Counted from the stretch's first letter, positions 32,477 through 41,789 are shown. The stretch is DNA of 64,000 nucleotides from Alistipes finegoldii DSM 17242 (GCF_000265365.1 NC_018011.1:3670240-3734239), one strand, 5' to 3'. The notes: generated from the letters alone by a model not told the origin. Translations and numbers: made by a program.

Positions 32477-33550
32477 TTATTTCGCGTGTTTGGCGGCGAA
32501 CTCCTGCATGCACTCCACAAGCACCCTGACGCTCTCGACGGGCAGTGCGTTGTAGCACGAAGCGCGGAAACCGCCCACCAGCCGGTGGCCCTTGATGCCC
32601 ACGATGCCGCGGCTCTTGGCGGCCTCCATGAATTCGGGAGCCAGCTCCTCGTAACCGTCGGCCATCACGAAACAGATGTTCATCAGCGAACGGTCCTCCT
32701 TGTCCACCGTGCCGCGGAAGAGCGGGTTGCGGTCGATCTCGTCGTAGAGCAGCGCGGCCTTGGCCTGATTGCGGCGGTAGATTTCGGGAACGCCGCCGAT
32801 CGACTTGAGCCACTTGAGGGTCTCCTTGAGCACGTAGATCGGGAACACGGGCGGCGTATTGAACATCGAGCCGTTCTCGACATGGGTGCGGAACGAAACC
32901 ATCGTCGGCAGGTCGCGCACGATCTTGTCGAGCATATCCTCGCGGATGATGGCGAACGCAACGCCCGCAGGGGCGAGGTTCTTCTGCGCGCCGCCGTAGA
33001 TCATGGCGTACTTGGTCACATCGACCGGACGCGAAAGGATGTCCGACGACATGTCGGCGATCAGGGGAACGGGCGAAACGAGGTCCTCGTGGTACTCGGT
33101 GCCGTAGATCGTATTGTTGGAGGTGATATGCACGTAATCCAGATCGGAGGGGATGGCGAAACCCTTGGGAATATAGGTGAAATTGCGGTCTTCGGACGAC
33201 GCCAGCAATTCCACTTCGCCGTAACGCTTGGCCTCCTTCATGGCTTTCTTCGCCCAGACGCCGGTATTCACGTAACCTGCTTTCTTACCGAGGAAGTTGG
33301 CGGGCACCTCGTAAAAGAAGGTGCTGGCGCCGCCGCCGATATAGAAAATCTTGTAGTTCTCAGGAATGTCGAGCATCTCGCGGAAAAGCGCGTCGGCTTC
33401 GGCCATCACGTCGTCGAAATCCTTGGTGCGGTGCGAAATCGAAAGCAGCGAAAGGCCCGACCCGTTGAAATCGATAATCGCTTTGGCCGCATTTTCAAGT
33501 ACTTCGTCTGCAAGGATCGACGGTCCCGCGTTGAAATTGTGCTTTTTCAT
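32477..33550 (-). CDS. serC: Phosphoserine aminotransferase
   Basis: 357 residues from ATG 33550. Starts MKKHNFNAGPSILADEV. The PLP Lys lies in YGGAQKNLAPAG near residue 195. Other conserved parts are IGGGASTFFYEVPANFL, which is near the cofactor phosphate, and the RASCYNALP tail. It converts 3-phosphohydroxypyruvate and glutamate to phosphoserine and 2-oxoglutarate. First gene of serC-serA-DUF1015. A -7 element with an inverted repeat at the start point lies just upstream. Confidence 0.95.
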   Translation of the reverse strand: MKKHNFNAGPSILADEVLENAAKAIIDFNGSGLSLLSISHRTKDFDDVMAEADALFREMLDIPENYKIFYIGGGASTFFYEVPANFLGKKAGYVNTGVWAKKAMKEAKRYGEVELLASSEDRNFTYIPKGFAIPSDLDYVHITSNNTIYGTEYHEDLVSPVPLIADMSSDILSRPVDVTKYAMIYGGAQKNLAPAGVAFAIIREDMLDKIVRDLPTMVSFRTHVENGSMFNTPPVFPIYVLKETLKWLKSIGGVPEIYRRNQAKAALLYDEIDRNPLFRGTVDKEDRSLMNICFVMADGYEELAPEFMEAAKSRGIVGIKGHRLVGGFRASCYNALPVESVRVLVECMQEFAAKHAK

Positions 33551-33589
33551 AATATTCTGATGTGAATTTAGGGTTTCGGAACTCCATTC

Positions 33590-33613
33590 TGTTAGTTTGC
33601 TAACACAAATATA
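33590..33613 (-). promoter_or_regulatory. serC promoter -7 element with adjoining inverted repeat
   Basis: TATATTTG on the minus strand (33606-33613) gives a start near 33599. It is followed by the inverted repeat TGTTAG/CTAACA (33590-33595 and 33600-33605) right at the expected start point, a good place for a repressor. Confidence 0.5.
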
Positions 33614-33740
33614 AATAAAATATTCCTGAGAATACAACACTTGTGCAAAACTTGTTCAAAGAAATTTCACCCGGCGTCCCGAACACCCGGCATTTTTGAA
33701 TTGTTTTTATTACTTTTGCCGAAACTTAACATCCGCCGCA

Positions 33741-34613
33741 ATGGTAAAATCGATGACGGGCTTCGGCAAAGGCGAAGCCGCTCTGCAAAATAAAAAGATC
33801 ACGGTAGAAATCCGCTCGCTCAACTCCAAACAGCTCGACCTCGGACTGCGGCTGCCGGCCGTATACCGCCAGTCGGAATACGAAATACGCAACATCATCG
33901 CCCGCACGATCCAGCGCGGCAAGGTCGATGTCTTCGTGACCGTCGAGTCGCAGGCCGTGGAGACGCCGGCGCGTATAAATAAAGAGGTGTTCCGCGAATA
34001 CCTGCGCCAAATGACCGACACGCTGGCCTTCGCGGGCATCGACGCCGACTACGACGCCATCGTGCCCGTCATCATGCGTCTGCCCGAAGTGGTATCGACC
34101 GAAACGGAGAGCATATCCGACGAGGAGCATGCGGCGCTGATCGCCGCGACGGAAGCCGCCGCCGCCCGGCTCGACGCATTCCGCATGCAGGAAGGCGCCA
34201 TCCTGATCGCCGACCTGCTCGGCCGCGTGGACAGGATCGAAAGCTACAAGGAAGAGGTCGTGCCTTTCGAAAAGGCCCGCACGGAGACCATCAAGGCCCG
34301 GATTCTGGACAACCTCGAAAAGCTGCAGGCCGACGTGGACCGCAACAGGCTGGAGCAGGAGATGATCTTCTACCTCGAAAAGCTCGACATCACCGAAGAG
34401 AAGGTCCGCCTTGCGAACCACTGCAGATACTTCCGCGAAGTGGCCGCGGGCGAAGAGGGCGCAGGCCGCAAACTGGGCTTCATCGCGCAGGAAATGGGCC
34501 GTGAGATCAACACCATGGGGTCGAAGGCCAACGAATCGAACATCCAGATTCTGGTAGTCAAGATGAAGGATGAGCTGGAAAAGATCAAGGAACAGGTACT
34601 GAACATATTATAA
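33741..34613 (+). CDS. yicC: YicC family endoribonuclease
   Basis: 290 residues from ATG 33741 (MVKSMTGFGKGEA). The family start SMTGFG, the middle RGKVDVFVTVESQ and the C-terminal GRKLGFIAQEMGREINTMGSKAN are all visible, and the length is normal. YicC is described as a metal-dependent RNA endonuclease of unknown physiology. The stop overlaps the gmk start by one base (TAATG); yicC-gmk adjacency is common. Confidence 0.94.
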   Translation: MVKSMTGFGKGEAALQNKKITVEIRSLNSKQLDLGLRLPAVYRQSEYEIRNIIARTIQRGKVDVFVTVESQAVETPARINKEVFREYLRQMTDTLAFAGIDADYDAIVPVIMRLPEVVSTETESISDEEHAALIAATEAAAARLDAFRMQEGAILIADLLGRVDRIESYKEEVVPFEKARTETIKARILDNLEKLQADVDRNRLEQEMIFYLEKLDITEEKVRLANHCRYFREVAAGEEGAGRKLGFIAQEMGREINTMGSKANESNIQILVVKMKDELEKIKEQVLNIL

Positions 34614-35182
34614 TGGGCAAGGTCGTAATATTCTCCGCTCCGAGCGGTTCGGGAAAAACCACCATCGTACGCGAATTGCTGAAGCGTTTTCCGCAGTTCG
34701 AATTTTCGGTTTCGGCGACCAGCCGCGCACCCCGCGGATGCGAACGGCACGGCTGCGACTACCACTTCATGACGCACGAAGAGTTCATGCAGGCCGTGGC
34801 CGAAAACCGGTTCGTGGAGTGGGAAGAGGTTTACAAAGGCACCTGCTACGGCACGCTGCGCTCGGAAGTTGAGCGCATCTGGGCCAAAGGCAACATCATC
34901 GTTTTCGACGTGGACGTGATCGGCGGCATCAATCTCAAGCGTATCTTCGGCGGCGACGCATGCTCGATATTCGTCATGCCGCCTTCGGTCGAGGAGCTGC
35001 GCCGCAGGCTCGAAGGCCGCGGCACGGATGCCCCGGAGGTGATCGACCGCCGCGTGGCGAAGGCCGAATTCGAGCTGACGAAAGCCCCCGAATTCGATCA
35101 CATCGTCGTGAACGACTCGCTCGACGAAGCCATCGCCGAGACCACCCGCATCATCGACGAATTCATAACCGGCCGGTCATGA
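34613..35182 (+). CDS. gmk: Guanylate kinase
   Basis: 189 residues, standard length. The P-loop FSAPSGSGKTTIV is at the N-terminus, followed by SATSRAPRGCERHGCDYHFM for GMP binding and the lid region EELRRRLEGRGTDAPEVIDRRVAKAEFE. It phosphorylates GMP to GDP with ATP. It overlaps yicC and nadD by short start-stop junctions, so the three are probably co-translated. Confidence 0.96.
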   Translation: MGKVVIFSAPSGSGKTTIVRELLKRFPQFEFSVSATSRAPRGCERHGCDYHFMTHEEFMQAVAENRFVEWEEVYKGTCYGTLRSEVERIWAKGNIIVFDVDVIGGINLKRIFGGDACSIFVMPPSVEELRRRLEGRGTDAPEVIDRRVAKAEFELTKAPEFDHIVVNDSLDEAIAETTRIIDEFITGRS

Positions 35183-35988
35183 AACGCGTAATGCTCTATT
35201 TCGGGTCGTTCAACCCCGTACACAAAGGCCATATCGCCTTGGCCGAATATGTCGTGGAGCAGGGATTGTGCGACGAAGCGGTGCTCGTCGTCTCGCCCCA
35301 AAGCCCCTACAAGCGGGCCGCCGAACTGGCGCCCGAAATGGACCGCTTCGAGATGGCGGAAAGGGCCTGCGCCGCATCGCGCCTGCCGGAGCGGATCAAA
35401 CCTTCGGTGGTGGAGTTTCTGCTGCCCAAACCCTCGTACACAATCGACACGCTGCGCTATCTGACCGAGAACCACGGCGCGGAGATGGAGTTTTCGATCC
35501 TGATGGGCGCCGACCAGCTCGAACGGCTCGACGGCTGGAAGGAGTACGAAAAAATACTCGAATACCCGATATACGTCTATCCCCGCCGCGGCGAGCAGGT
35601 CGGGCGTTTCGCCGGACGCATCACCGTGCTGGAGGATGCTCCGCTGCAGGATTTCTCCTCGACGGAGGTGCGCGGACGGATCGAGCGGGGCGAGGACGTC
35701 TCGCAGATGCTCGACGCGGGAGTCGCGGAGTACATCCGCCGCAAAGGGCTTTGGAGCCCGGCGGCACGCAAGGCCGCACTGACGGCGCAGATCGCCGCGG
35801 AACCCGAAAATACGGAACTGTACACCGAGCGCGGCAAACTCCATTACCGGCTCAACGAGTGGGGCGCGGCGCTCAACGACTTCAACCGCGTGCTGCAGCT
35901 GGACGACAGCCACGCCGAAGCGCGGCAGTATGCGCAGATGGTGCAGGAAATACTGGAATTCAGATACAAAGACATATACAACCCCTGA
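35179..35988 (+). CDS. nadD: Nicotinate-nucleotide adenylyltransferase fused to a TPR tail
   Basis: 269 residues, about 75 more than typical NadD. Residues 1-190 hold the nucleotidyltransferase motif LYFGSFNPVHKGHI with its HxGH, the region SPQSPYKR, and the SSTEVRGRIERGEDV signature ISSTxIR. Residues about 195-269 look like a TPR pair (TELYTERGKLHYRLNEWGAALNDF) ending YKDIYNP. NadD makes deamido-NAD from NaMN and ATP. The ATG overlaps the gmk stop (ATGA). The TPR extension may mediate contacts, but that is inference. Confidence 0.9.
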   Translation: MKRVMLYFGSFNPVHKGHIALAEYVVEQGLCDEAVLVVSPQSPYKRAAELAPEMDRFEMAERACAASRLPERIKPSVVEFLLPKPSYTIDTLRYLTENHGAEMEFSILMGADQLERLDGWKEYEKILEYPIYVYPRRGEQVGRFAGRITVLEDAPLQDFSSTEVRGRIERGEDVSQMLDAGVAEYIRRKGLWSPAARKAALTAQIAAEPENTELYTERGKLHYRLNEWGAALNDFNRVLQLDDSHAEARQYAQMVQEILEFRYKDIYNP

Positions 35989-35990
35989 CA

Positions 35991-36977
35991 ATGACACGTT
36001 TGAAGATTGCCCTCATGGCGGGCGGCGATTCGCCCGAACGGGAAATCGCGCTTCAGAGCGCCGCGCAGATCGAATCGGCGCTGGACCACGAAAAATACGA
36101 CATTACGGTCATAGACCTCCACCACCGCGACTGGCACTACACGGCCCCCGACGGCCGCCAATGGCAGGTGGACAAGAACGACTTCTCGCTGACGGTGGAG
36201 GGCGAACGCAAGGTTTTCGACTATGCGCTGATCATCATCCACGGCACGCCCGGCGAGGACGGCAGGCTGCAGGGTTATCTGGACATGATGGGCGTTCCCT
36301 ATTCGTCGTGTTCGATGACCTCTTCGGTCATCACGTTCGACAAAGTCACCACCAAGCGCACCGTGGCGGGCCGCGGCATCAACCTCGCCCGTGAAATTTT
36401 CCTCTGCAAGGGCGAGACCGCGGACCCGGACGAAGTAATCGCCGAATTCGGGCTTCCGCTTTTCATCAAGCCAAACGCCAGCGGCAGTTCGTTCGGCGTG
36501 ACGAAGGTCCACACGCGCGACGAGGTGCTGCCCGCCGTCGAAGCGGCTTTCGCCCAGAGCGACGAAGTGCTGATCGAAGAGTGCATCGAAGGCCGCGAAA
36601 TGGGCTGCGGCATGATGGTGGCGGGGGGCCGGGAATATCTGTTCCCGATCACGGAGATCGTCTCCAAGAAGGACTTCTTCGACTATCAGGCCAAATACAC
36701 CGAAGGGTATTCGGACGAGATAACCCCGGCGCAGATCGCACCCGAAATCGCGGAGGAGCTGCACCGCATGACACGCATCGCCTACAAGGCGTGCCGCTGT
36801 TCGGGCGTGGTGCGCGTCGATTTCATCGTCACGCCCGAAGGCAAACCCTATATGATAGAGATCAACTCCATTCCCGGCATGAGTGCGGGAAGCATCGTGC
36901 CCAAGCAGGCGAAGGCCATGGGCATGACGCTGGGGGAGATGTTCGACCTCGTTATCGCCGACACCTGCCGCAAATGA
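35991..36977 (+). CDS. ddl: D-alanine--D-alanine ligase
   Basis: 328 residues. N-terminus IALMAGGDSPEREIALQSA, HGTPGEDGRLQG, the ATP-grasp loop FIKPNASGSSFGVTKV, and the C-terminal EINSIPGMSAGSIVPKQA are all characteristic. It makes the D-Ala-D-Ala dipeptide for peptidoglycan. It starts 2 bp after nadD and overlaps the next gene by 4 bp. Confidence 0.96.
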   Translation: MTRLKIALMAGGDSPEREIALQSAAQIESALDHEKYDITVIDLHHRDWHYTAPDGRQWQVDKNDFSLTVEGERKVFDYALIIIHGTPGEDGRLQGYLDMMGVPYSSCSMTSSVITFDKVTTKRTVAGRGINLAREIFLCKGETADPDEVIAEFGLPLFIKPNASGSSFGVTKVHTRDEVLPAVEAAFAQSDEVLIEECIEGREMGCGMMVAGGREYLFPITEIVSKKDFFDYQAKYTEGYSDEITPAQIAPEIAEELHRMTRIAYKACRCSGVVRVDFIVTPEGKPYMIEINSIPGMSAGSIVPKQAKAMGMTLGEMFDLVIADTCRK

Positions 36978-37546
36978 TCGAGATAGACGACAAAATCGTA
37001 AGCGCCGACCTGCTGCGCGAGTGCTTCGCATGCGACATCGCGGCCTGCAAGGGCATCTGCTGCGTCGAAGGCAACGCCGGAGCGCCGCTCGAAGCGGAAG
37101 AGGTCGATATTCTCGAACGCGAATACGAAGCCTACAAGCCCTACATGACGCCCGAAGGCATCGAAGCCGTCGAGCGGCAGGGCTTCATGGTCGTGGACGA
37201 GGACGGGGACCTGACCACGCCGCTGGTCGACGACGCCGAGTGCGCCTATACCTACCGGGAGAACGGCATCACGCTCTGCGCCGTGGAAAAGGCGTGGCTG
37301 GAGGGGAAGACGGCGTTCCGCAAGCCGATCTCATGCCATTTATATCCGATCCGGCTCATGCGGTTTTCGAACGGCACGGTAGGGTTGAACTACCACCGCT
37401 GGTCGGTGTGCGCCCCGGCGCGCGAGTGCGGACGGAAACTGGGAATCCCGGTCTACAAGGCACTCAGGGAGCCGATCGTGCGACGCTTCGGTGAGGAATT
37501 TTACAAGGCGCTGGAAGCCGCCGAGGAACTTATCAGACAACAATAG
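36974..37546 (+). CDS. DUF3109 family cysteine-rich protein
   Basis: 190 residues, with ATGA overlap with ddl. The N-terminal block CFACDIAACKGICCVEGNAGAPLE and later Cys in AECAYTY, ISCHLYP and WSVCAPARECG are conserved in DUF3109 and resemble a metal or Fe-S site as in the YkgJ-like CxCC proteins. It is cytoplasmic with unknown function. Adjacent to ddl and a peptidoglycan peptidase, it might act in cell-envelope metabolism, but nothing direct shows this. Confidence 0.88.
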   Translation: MIEIDDKIVSADLLRECFACDIAACKGICCVEGNAGAPLEAEEVDILEREYEAYKPYMTPEGIEAVERQGFMVVDEDGDLTTPLVDDAECAYTYRENGITLCAVEKAWLEGKTAFRKPISCHLYPIRLMRFSNGTVGLNYHRWSVCAPARECGRKLGIPVYKALREPIVRRFGEEFYKALEAAEELIRQQ

Positions 37547-37553
37547 ACTGCGT

Positions 37554-38624
37554 ATGAAAAAATACTGCCTTACATGTATGGCCGCCGTAGCGGCGCTCAC
37601 GGCCGCGGCCGCCGAACCGCAGGCCGCGGAGAAAACCGATTCGCTGCACGTCGCAGCCCTGTCGCCCGAAGAGGCCGCAGCGGTGGATTCCATCGCCGCG
37701 CTGCGCCTGCGGCTGGCGCCCAAGCAGATCGAGTCGATTTTCGATACCAACGACGTCGTAGTCCTCGACACGCTCGACTCAGGCAACGACGCGGTGCAGG
37801 TGGTGCTCTACAGCAACAACACATGGAAATACGTCCGCAACCGCGAAGTGGCCAAGGACAGCACCATCTTCGAGAAATACTGGGACACGAAGACGCTCTT
37901 CCCCTACAAGGAGGTAGACATGTCGTCGATGCCCCAGTCGGTGGTCATCGACCTGATCGACTCGCTGACCGGCTACCACTGCCCGTATCAGGGCTCGGTG
38001 CATCCGCGCGGCAAGTACGGTCCGCGCCGTCGCCGCCAGCATCAGGGCGTCGATCTGCCGCTCAAGACGGGCGATCCGGTTTACGCCACATTCTGCGGCC
38101 GGGTGCGAATCTCGGAATACAACAAGGGCGGGTACGGAAATCTGGTCATCATCCGCCACGACAACGGGCTGGAGACCTATTACGGCCATCTTTCGGAGCG
38201 CATGGTCGAGCCGAACCAGTGGGTCGAAGCGGGACAGATCATCGGTCTGGGCGGCTCGACGGGACGCTCGACGGGTCCGCATCTGCATTTCGAGACGCGC
38301 TATTACGGCCAGTCGTTCGACCCCGAACGGCTGATCGACTTCAAGAACGGCATCCTGAGCCGAGAAACGTTCCTGCTGAAGAAATCGTTCTTCAGCATCT
38401 ATTCGAACGCGGGGCAGGACTTCGACGACGAGATCGCCAACGAGGAGCAGGACAAGAAGGAGGCCGCCGAAAAGGCCGCCATGAAGTATCACCGCATCAA
38501 GTCGGGCGATACGCTGGGTGCAATAGCCCGCAGATACGGCACGACGGTAAACAACATCTGCCGCATGAACAATATCAAATCGACCACGGTGCTGCGCATC
38601 GGCCGCTCGCTGCGGGTGAGGTAG
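37554..38624 (+). CDS. M23 peptidase with C-terminal LysM domain
   Basis: 356 residues with a signal peptide (MKKYCLTCMAAVAALTAAAA). A LytM/M23 domain at about residues 150-260 carries the zinc motifs HQGVD and HLHFE. A LysM domain closes the protein (YHRIKSGDTLGAIARRYGTT...). It is expected to cleave peptidoglycan peptides in the periplasm. There is an acidic, Lys-rich spacer at about 295-310. The Arg cluster PRRRRQHQG before the first His is a common feature of the family. A terminator follows at 38664-38698. Confidence 0.93.
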   Translation: MKKYCLTCMAAVAALTAAAAEPQAAEKTDSLHVAALSPEEAAAVDSIAALRLRLAPKQIESIFDTNDVVVLDTLDSGNDAVQVVLYSNNTWKYVRNREVAKDSTIFEKYWDTKTLFPYKEVDMSSMPQSVVIDLIDSLTGYHCPYQGSVHPRGKYGPRRRRQHQGVDLPLKTGDPVYATFCGRVRISEYNKGGYGNLVIIRHDNGLETYYGHLSERMVEPNQWVEAGQIIGLGGSTGRSTGPHLHFETRYYGQSFDPERLIDFKNGILSRETFLLKKSFFSIYSNAGQDFDDEIANEEQDKKEAAEKAAMKYHRIKSGDTLGAIARRYGTTVNNICRMNNIKSTTVLRIGRSLRVR

Positions 38625-38663
38625 GGCGGCGCACCGCATACGGGGCTCCCAAGCCCCGGACAC

Positions 38664-38698
38664 GAAATAAGCCGGAGTCTCGGACTCCGGCTTATTTC
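38664..38698. terminator. Bidirectional terminator
   Basis: A 16-bp perfect stem (38664-38679 with 38683-38698) and a 3-base loop between the convergent M23 and nucleoside hydrolase genes. Confidence 0.75.
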
Positions 38699-38747
38699 GT
38701 CAAAAGACCGCGCCCCCAAGGAGCCGTCTCCCAGACCGCAGGGGTAT

Positions 38748-39743
38748 CTATCTGTACTTCGCAGGCTTCGAAGAGAGCTCCCGCACGAAGAATCGCAGCA
38801 CGGCATCCTGCTGTCCGGGCGTCAGGGTGAGCACCGTATGCTTTCCGCGCGGCGTCGGCGTGAAATAGGTGTATCCCTGATCGTCCACGCAGATGATTCC
38901 CGGTTCGGACACCCCGAACATTTCGGGACGCAGGACATACAGCACCGACATCATGTCCCATGTAGGACGGTCGTAAGGCATCTTGCGGTAGGCTTTGTAG
39001 CCCTCGACCATCGGGTGCTTTCCGGCCCACGCAAAATCGGTTTCGATACTGGCTCCGGGATAATTCACCGTCTTGCCCAGTTCGAGCGACACGACCGCCA
39101 CGGGTACGGGACAGAGCGCGAAAAGCCGCTTGGCGTTGGGGATGTCGTTCACGATATTGTATTCGGCGCGGGGCTTGTCGCCGAAGCTTCCGCCCATCAC
39201 CGAACAGAACTTCACCTTGCGCTTCACCAGTTCGATGCCGTCCAGCGGCGAATATTTGTCGCCCCAGCTCTCCAGCAGGCGGCCGAGATTGGTCGAGAAA
39301 CCGACGGAGACGACCACGACCGAGCTGTCGGGACTCTCGGCCAGCAGGCGGCGGTAAAGGGTTACGGGATCGCCGTAGTCCCGGTCCCTGCGGCTGCGGG
39401 GGAAAAGTCCCGACTCGCAGACAGCGCGCGCGTAGTCGTCGCGTTTGAGCACCACGCCGTCACGGACCCTTCCGACCGGTATTTCGGGATAGCCGTACCA
39501 CGTATTCATCATATCTATATAGCGGGGCGAGAATTCGGTATCCTTGCTGCTGAGGATGCCGAGCAGGATGATTTCACCCCGGTCCACCGCCTTGTAAAGC
39601 ATATCGAGCGCCAGCGGATCATCCACGTCGTTGCCCATGTCGGTATCGAAAATCACCCGCAGGGGTGCGGCGGGCGTCTGCTGCGCCCGGACCGCCGGCA
39701 TACAGAGGGCAGCAAGCGCCGCCAGAATCAAAAGTTTCTTCAT
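38748..39743 (-). CDS. Exported nucleoside hydrolase
   Basis: 331 residues with a signal peptide ending near MPAVRAQ. The family motif DTDMGNDVDDPLAL supplies the calcium-binding Asp cluster near residue 35, and the TPYD-like C-terminal region GYTYFTPTPRGKH is typical of inosine-uridine nucleoside hydrolases. It splits ribonucleosides into base and ribose, probably in the periplasm. The operon with ribokinase and a sugar transporter fits ribose scavenging as described for Bacteroides thetaiotaomicron. Confidence 0.92.
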   Translation of the reverse strand: MKKLLILAALAALCMPAVRAQQTPAAPLRVIFDTDMGNDVDDPLALDMLYKAVDRGEIILLGILSSKDTEFSPRYIDMMNTWYGYPEIPVGRVRDGVVLKRDDYARAVCESGLFPRSRRDRDYGDPVTLYRRLLAESPDSSVVVVSVGFSTNLGRLLESWGDKYSPLDGIELVKRKVKFCSVMGGSFGDKPRAEYNIVNDIPNAKRLFALCPVPVAVVSLELGKTVNYPGASIETDFAWAGKHPMVEGYKAYRKMPYDRPTWDMMSVLYVLRPEMFGVSEPGIICVDDQGYTYFTPTPRGKHTVLTLTPGQQDAVLRFFVRELSSKPAKYR

Positions 39744-39756
39744 CGTTTCAGGTTAT

Positions 39757-40767
39757 TCAGTTGCCTCCGGAGAGAATGACACATGCCAGACCGAGAATAA
39801 AGAAGAGGAACATGACCGCCAGCAGCCAGCCCACCGAGCGGCCCGCGCCCCGGAACTCCTTTCAGACGAAAACGCCCCAGACGGCGGCGACCATCGGCGC
39901 ACCCTGTCCCAGCGCATAGGAAATGGCGGCCCCGGCCTTACCTGCGGCGATATAGCTGAACGCCGTACCCAGACACCAGACCGCGCCGCCCAGCATCCCG
40001 ACCAAATGGGTGCGGGCCGAGCCTTTGAAATAGGCGTCGTAACCGACCGGCGTACCGACGAAGGGCCGTTTCATGACGAGCGTGTTGAAGACGAAGTTGC
40101 TCAGCAGAACGCCCACCGAGAAGATGAAGATCGCCGAATAGGGCGTCAGCATGCCGGGGGTGGGGGATTCGAAGTTGTCGAGGTCCATCGCCGCGCCCAC
40201 GAAGCGGTAGAAGAACGACATCAGGACGCCGGCCAGCACCGCCAGCAGAATGCCTTTGCGGTTTTGCGCCGAGGAACCCGGCTCCTTCCGGACCCGTCCT
40301 GAAGCGATTCCGTTGCAGACGATGGCGATGACAATCAGCACCACGCCGAGGAACAGAATGACGGGGTCGCCCTTCGGCGCTCCCATGTAATTGATGACCA
40401 CGCCCAACACCAACGCCAGACCCACGCCCAGCGGAAAGGCAACGGCCAGTCCGGCCAGCGACACGGAGGCGGAAAGCAGGATGTTCGAGGCGTTGAAGAT
40501 GACGCCGCCGAGCAGTACGCTGCCGAGGGCCTTGGGCGCAGCCTGCGCGAGATCTTCGAGGAAGGGACGCCCTTCGCTGCCGATGCTGCCCAGCGTAAAG
40601 CAGAGGATCAGCGAAAAAAGGAGCATGCCGACGACATAGTCCCAGTAGAAGAGTTCATAACGCCATGTCCTGCCTGCCAGTTTCTGGGTGTTGCCCCACG
40701 AGCCCCAGCACAGCATCGTGACAATGCAGAGTATCACGGCTGTCGCATAATTGTTTACTACAAACAT
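39757..40767 (-). pseudogene. GRP/RbsT-like sugar transporter interrupted by an in-frame TGA
   Basis: Translation from ATG 40767 gives 301 residues with about nine hydrophobic helices, then TGA at 39862-39864. Beyond it the same frame continues for 34 codons to TGA 39757-39759 as KEFRGAGRSVGWLLA plus a hydrophobic helix. In relatives, as I recall, the sequence across this point reads WGVFVWKEF, so a Trp codon TGG has become TGA. The last helix is therefore lost or obtained by read-through. The family includes ribose and nucleoside transporters of Bacteroidetes. It stands 10 bp after ribokinase and 13 bp before the hydrolase gene. I call it a pseudogene, though a nearly full-length product could still work. 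Confidence 0.75.
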
Positions 40768-40777
40768 ATTCGAAGTT

Positions 40778-41728
40778 TTAAAGGGTTGTCATTCGGTCGG
40801 CGGATCGGCCGTTATTCGCAAAACGGGCGTCGTCCACTTCGCGGCGCGTCGGAATCGAGCTTTGCGCCCCGATGCGGGTCACCGAGAGGGCGGCGGCGTG
40901 GGTGGCGAAGCGCGCGGCGTCCAAGAGCGGCAAGCCTTCCGCCAGCGCCACGGTCAGCGCCCCGTTGAAAACGTCGCCCGCCGCGGTCGTATCGACCGCC
41001 GAAACACGGCATGCGGGCACCACGGCGCAGGTATCGGCATTTTTCACGAGCGCGCCGCGCGAACCGCAGGTGACGATCACGTTCTTCACCCCCTTGTTCA
41101 ACAGCGTCTCCGCTGCGGCTGCCGCATCCGTCCCGTTCAGTACGGGACGTCCCGTAAGCAGGGCGCACTCCGACTCGTTGGGCGTAAGGAGGTAGACGTA
41201 TTTCAGGTACTTTTCGTCGATCTGCGCCGCAGGCGCCGGATTGAGAATCACCCTCACGCCCAATTCGGCGGCGGTCTGTATCGCGTATTCCACGGTTTCG
41301 AGCGGTATTTCGAGCTGGATCAGCAGATAGCCGGCCTTCGCCAGTTCGGGCCGGACGTCGTCGATATCCTTTCTGGAAAGCCGCGCATTCGCACCGGGAG
41401 CCACGACGATGCAGTTTTCGGCCGAATTATCGACCGTGATGAGCGCCACACCCGTAGGGGCCTGAGAATCGCGGACGACATGCGAAGTATCCATCTTTTC
41501 CGCGGTGTAGCGGGCCATCAGCTCATCTCCGAAAAGGTCGGTCCCGATACGCGCCACGAAAAGGGCGTCGCCGCCCAGCCGCGCGACGGCGACGGCCTGA
41601 TTGGCGCCTTTGCCGCCGGAAACGATCCGGAATTCGCCGCCGAGAACGGTCTCGCCGGGCGACGGAATCCGGTCGGCCCGGACGATCAGGTCGGTATTGG
41701 CGCTGCCGACAATCACAATTTTTTCCAT
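40778..41728 (-). CDS. rbsK: Ribokinase
   Basis: 316 residues, PfkB family. Seen: GSANTDLIVRADRIPSPGETVLGGEF, the substrate motif GGKGANQAVAVARLGG, and the catalytic loop DTTAAGDVFNGAL. It phosphorylates D-ribose at O5. First gene of the ribose/nucleoside operon, divergent from a LacI regulator. A promoter at 41790-41821 and two TTGyGCAA boxes lie just upstream. Confidence 0.93.
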   Translation of the reverse strand: MEKIVIVGSANTDLIVRADRIPSPGETVLGGEFRIVSGGKGANQAVAVARLGGDALFVARIGTDLFGDELMARYTAEKMDTSHVVRDSQAPTGVALITVDNSAENCIVVAPGANARLSRKDIDDVRPELAKAGYLLIQLEIPLETVEYAIQTAAELGVRVILNPAPAAQIDEKYLKYVYLLTPNESECALLTGRPVLNGTDAAAAAETLLNKGVKNVIVTCGSRGALVKNADTCAVVPACRVSAVDTTAAGDVFNGALTVALAEGLPLLDAARFATHAAALSVTRIGAQSSIPTRREVDDARFANNGRSADRMTTL

Positions 41729-41760
41729 AGGTTATAATTTCAGATTATCAATGTCAAGTG

Positions 41761-41780
41761 TTGCGCAATCGTTTGTGCAA
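41761..41780. promoter_or_regulatory. Candidate LacI-type operators (TTGyGCAA pair)
   Basis: TTGCGCAA at 41761-41768 and TTGTGCAA at 41773-41780 lie at the start point of rbsK, just downstream of its -7 box. A palindrome with central CG is typical of LacI-family operators. The divergently encoded LacI protein is the obvious binder. Confidence 0.55.
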
Positions 41781-41789
41781 TCACATATG

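Noticed and set aside
39862..39864. TGA as selenocysteine codon
   Set aside because: The position corresponds to Trp in relatives as recalled, no SECIS-like hairpin is evident just downstream, and no Sec genes are in the window.
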